A stretch of 64,000 nt of DNA from NCBI GenBank assembly GCA_026391075.1, contig JAPLES010000081.1:1-64000 (forward strand). Direction: 5' to 3'. The notes beneath the pieces were generated by a model, which had not been told where the DNA came from, made no database searches, and saw only the letters and a program-made list of their open reading frames with translations. The stretch comes from Bacteroidota bacterium (GTDB taxonomy: Bacteria; Bacteroidota; Bacteroidia; Chitinophagales; LD1). The position numbers were made by a program, and so were the translations under genes. Shown here piece by piece: positions 61,701 to 64,000 of the stretch; within the stretch, counting starts at the first letter, position 1; each line of letters starts with the position of its first letter.

Positions 61701-62000
61701 TTACGCCTTTACCTCTTCTTTCTTCTCGGCTGGATATGCCTGCAAGGTCATTTCCATGCTTATGCCCGATTTCTCGATGCGGATTTTAACGTTGTTGTCA
61801 ACTTCAAGCAGCACGCTGCCGTTGTCTTCTACTTTTATGATTTTACCATGAATGCCTCCTGTAGTAACCACACGTGCACCTTTTTCAATAGCCACTACAA
61901 AAGCTGCTTGCTCCTTGGCTTTTTTCGCCTGCGGACGAATGAAGAAAAACCAGATAACGACTAAAAGTGCTCCGTAAAATACAATGATAATTGGGTCCAT
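61701..62000 (-). CDS. yajC: Preprotein translocase subunit YajC
   Basis: 99 residues. One membrane helix at about 4-22 (IIIVFYGALLVVIWFFFI) is followed by RPQAKKAKEQ and a small cytoplasmic domain with RVVTTGGIHGKIIKVEDN, the family core. It associates with SecDF. The gene is 33 bp downstream of the DUF1573 lipoprotein gene on the same strand, a common Bacteroidota order. The C-terminal KKEEVKA tail ends 25 bp from the inverted repeat element. Confidence 0.95.
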   Translation of the reverse strand: MDPIIIVFYGALLVVIWFFFIRPQAKKAKEQAAFVVAIEKGARVVTTGGIHGKIIKVEDNGSVLLEVDNNVKIRIEKSGISMEMTLQAYPAEKKEEVKA

Positions 62001-62033
62001 TTCTTAAAGATTGATGAATGATTAATGCAAATA

Positions 62034-62471
62034 TTATTCTTTGGCTTTTACAAAACCTTCCAGGTAAAGCATTTCGTTTCGCTTAACCGTGTTGCAAACA
62101 AGCGTAACTGTTTTGTGTTGCTCATCGTGTTTACCGGTTGAGTTGAACGTCACTTTAATTGTAGCCGTGTCGCCAGGCTTTACTGGGTCCTTGGGATATT
62201 CAGGAACAGTGCAACCACAAGAGCCAAATGCATTGGCAATAAGTAAGTTTTTAGTTCCTGTATTTTTCAAACGAAAATCGTGATGAATTTTATCGCCTTC
62301 GTTAATTGTATCGAAACCAAATGAAGTGGAATCAATAAAAGTAATTTCTGTAGTGTCTTTCAATAATTCAGCTTCCAGTTTAGCTGTTGGAGGAAGTTCT
62401 CCTTTTTTGCGGCACGAGAAAACTGCAAGAACAAACACGAGTGACAGAGCAATCGCAAATATTTTTTTCAT
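62034..62471 (-). CDS. DUF1573 lipoprotein
   Basis: 145 residues from the ATG at 62471. The promoter's -7 box at 62480-62487 rules out the longer frame that starts at 62501. The lipobox ends LAVFSC (Cys20). The mature part has the DUF1573 beta-sandwich: a DTINEGDKIHHDFRLKNTG strand pair and the family's FGSCGCTVPEYP with paired Cys, then KPGDTATIKVTFNSTGK. Length fits. The family role is unknown. It is first in an operon with yajC and probably coaE. Confidence 0.92.
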   Translation of the reverse strand: MKKIFAIALSLVFVLAVFSCRKKGELPPTAKLEAELLKDTTEITFIDSTSFGFDTINEGDKIHHDFRLKNTGTKNLLIANAFGSCGCTVPEYPKDPVKPGDTATIKVTFNSTGKHDEQHKTVTLVCNTVKRNEMLYLEGFVKAKE

Positions 62472-62479
62472 AGCGGGGT

Positions 62480-62508
62480 CAAAAGTAATTTCAATCTTCA
62501 AACTACAA
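62480..62508 (-). promoter_or_regulatory. Promoter of the DUF1573-yajC operon, overlapping a heptad array
   Basis: On the minus strand TTG (62506-62508), an 18-bp spacer and TACTTTTG (62480-62487), a full consensus match. The transcript start would fall within a few bases of the ATG. The -33 end overlaps three 7-bp units GTTTGTA, GTTTGAA, GATTGAA (62490-62510). Confidence 0.7.
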
Positions 62509-62603
62509 ACTTTTGTTCCTTTCTATCGTTTCGATTTAACGTTGATTTTGTTTTCTGTTTTTGTTCCATGAAATTCATTTCCCTTTTCCGTATTTTGCCC
62601 CCG

Positions 62604-64000
62604 ATGAATTTCTCCCGAAAATATTTTCTCTTTTTCTTTTTCGTCATTCTCGCTTTCGGCAAATCTGCTTATGCTACGCACTACCGCGCTGGTGAAGTCA
62701 TTTACAAACTCATTGGCAATTTTCAGTACGAGGTAACCATTATTACTTACACCAAAAATGATGGACAAAGTATTTTAGCGGACCGCGACACTGTAAAAGT
62801 GGGCTGGGGCGATGGCACTTCACAAGTATTGGAAAGAACAAATGGTTTTGATGGAGACGGAAATGGATTTTTAGATGGCGTAATTATAGCTGCTAATCCG
62901 GTTACAATTAAGAAGAGCGAATATAAGGGTACGCATACTTATCCCGGTGTTCCTCCACCGCCAAATCGTTTTTACATTATTCAGTTTTACGACCAAAACA
63001 GAATTGATGGCATCAACAATATTGATAATGGCAACTCGGTTGACATTGCTTTTTTTGTAGAAGACACTTTAAAATTTCCAACTGATTTAGCCAATATAGG
63101 ATTCAACGCTTCTCCTATTCTTTTATATCCGCCAATAGATTACGCCAACTTAAACGATACCTTTTACCACAATCCTTTAGCTTACGATCCTGATGGTGAT
63201 AGTTTAGATTTTCAACTCGTTGCTTGCCTTCAAGACCATAACCAGCAAGTACCAGTTTATTCATTTCCTGACCAATACTGCACCGCCCAAGGTGTTCCTA
63301 ATAATACATTCACTATTGACCATCGCACGGGGCAAATTGTTTGGGCGGTACCTTGCCGTGTAGGTATTTACAACATCGCTATTCTCATTCGCGAATTCAG
63401 AAACGGAATTAATCTAGGCACTTTGATTCGCGATATGCAAATTATTGTAGATAATCAACCAAACGACCCGCCGCAAATAAGCGAGGTAGACGATACCTGT
63501 GTGCGTGCCGGTGAAAAACTAATTATTCGCGCCATTGCCCGGGACCCTAACATCGGTCAGCAAGTAACTATGACCGCAGATGGTGCGCCATTTCATTTAA
63601 ACAGTTCGCCTGCTGTTTATAGCCCGGGTGTAAGCGGCAACCCCACCAGCGGTACATTTACTTGGCAAACCGATTGCAGTCATATTCAAAGTCAGAATTA
63701 CATCACAGCTTTTAGAGCCATTGATAATTATCAGTTGCCTCCGTTGGTTGATTTACAAACCTGGCAGATACATGTTATTGCTCCTCCACCTTTAAACCTA
63801 ACCGCTGTTGCTACTTCGCAAAAAGTGGTGCTCAATTGGCAGAATCCTTATTTGTGCGCATCCTCTTCTAACTTCCGTGGCTTTTCGGTTTGGCGCAAAA
63901 TAGGTTGCGATAGTTTTACTTCTGAATATTGCGAAACAGGTTTAGCAGGACATGGCTATACCAAAATCACGGGAGCAAATATTTTTACTTACACCTATAC
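62604..64000 (+). CDS. N-terminal part of a large secreted (gliding-type) surface protein
   Basis: 465 codons from the ATG at 62604, open to the window edge. Signal peptide (SRKYFLFFFVILAFGKSAYA) followed by THYRAGEVIYKLIGNFQYEVTI, a start I associate with large Bacteroidota proteins that end in a gliding-motility/T9SS domain. Acidic, beta-rich segments follow: VGWGDGTSQVLERTNGFDGDGNG, NPLAYDPDGDSLDF (a cadherin-like strand) and a fibronectin-like piece near 410 (PPPLNLTAVATSQKVVLNWQ). The sorting domain lies beyond the window. It diverges from the DUF1573 gene. Confidence 0.85.
   Translation, partial: MNFSRKYFLFFFFVILAFGKSAYATHYRAGEVIYKLIGNFQYEVTIITYTKNDGQSILADRDTVKVGWGDGTSQVLERTNGFDGDGNGFLDGVIIAANPVTIKKSEYKGTHTYPGVPPPPNRFYIIQFYDQNRIDGINNIDNGNSVDIAFFVEDTLKFPTDLANIGFNASPILLYPPIDYANLNDTFYHNPLAYDPDGDSLDFQLVACLQDHNQQVPVYSFPDQYCTAQGVPNNTFTIDHRTGQIVWAVPCRVGIYNIAILIREFRNGINLGTLIRDMQIIVDNQPNDPPQISEVDDTCVRAGEKLIIRAIARDPNIGQQVTMTADGAPFHLNSSPAVYSPGVSGNPTSGTFTWQTDCSHIQSQNYITAFRAIDNYQLPPLVDLQTWQIHVIAPPPLNLTAVATSQKVVLNWQNPYLCASSSNFRGFSVWRKIGCDSFTSEYCETGLAGHGYTKITGANIFTYTY

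Noticed and set aside
61577-61789. Possible small proteins containing SLSKG or FDKLSM
   Set aside because: The frames run through an inverted repeat element and the end of yajC; the peptides are by-products of the repeat.

Overview
The window comes from a Bacteroidota genome. Supporting signs are surface proteins with type IX secretion (T9SS) C-terminal sorting domains and SprB-like repeats, a fused SecDF, promoters of the TAnnTTTG type, no evident Shine-Dalgarno sites, and moderate to low G+C. A class II HMG-CoA reductase points to isoprenoid synthesis by the mevalonate route. I cannot place it below phylum. I see no rRNA, tRNA, CRISPR array, transposase or phage gene.

Layout. 1-4030 (-): a large P-domain/Ig-like surface protein broken by one in-frame TAA, a small secreted protein, and a peroxiredoxin. 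4277-9508: a lipoprotein, a secreted carboxylesterase, and a four-PAS histidine kinase. 9505-21622 (-): HMG-CoA reductase, cysQ, and an operon that makes nucleotide sugars (dTDP-L-rhamnose steps, UDP-GlcNAc(A) oxidation and epimerisation, diacetamido-uronate steps, UDP-GlcA and UDP-xylose) plus a CpsB-type phosphatase. It holds no glycosyltransferase or polymerase. 21674-31564 (+): an outer-membrane barrel and two roughly 1400-residue T9SS surface proteins. 31710-47691: core genes infC, rpsA, rpmI-rplT, lon, acyl-CoA dehydrogenase, secDF and an XRE regulator, with GSCFA, YciI and AsmA genes between infC and rpmI. 47912-52091: cinA, a PlsC-like acyltransferase and another T9SS protein. 52208-57775 (-): a five-gene unit of a T9SS-sorted propeller protein, a lipoprotein, a VTC-domain protein, a DUF4956 membrane protein and an outer-membrane barrel. 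57913-64000: exosortase-family protein, mtgA, S41 peptidase, coaE, yajC, a DUF1573 lipoprotein, and the start of another surface protein.

The most unusual signal is not a gene. Arrays of degenerate 7-bp words (sometimes 8-bp) recur through the window. Some are two-armed inverted elements that fill gaps between genes, and all five of these begin at or within a few bases of a stop codon. Others lie in frame inside genes (cysQ, rfbB, the GSCFA gene, a T9SS sorting domain), and one overlaps a promoter -33 element. They resemble in form the heptanucleotide STRR repeats of cyanobacteria. Two other hairpin repeat types (33585 and 61612) are also present.

Other points to examine are the in-frame stop at 1257, infC with a non-AUG start and separated from rpmI-rplT by 6.5 kb, a terminator-like hairpin pair at 4164-4212 with no gene upstream, the VTC/T9SS operon, and an exosortase without visible partners.
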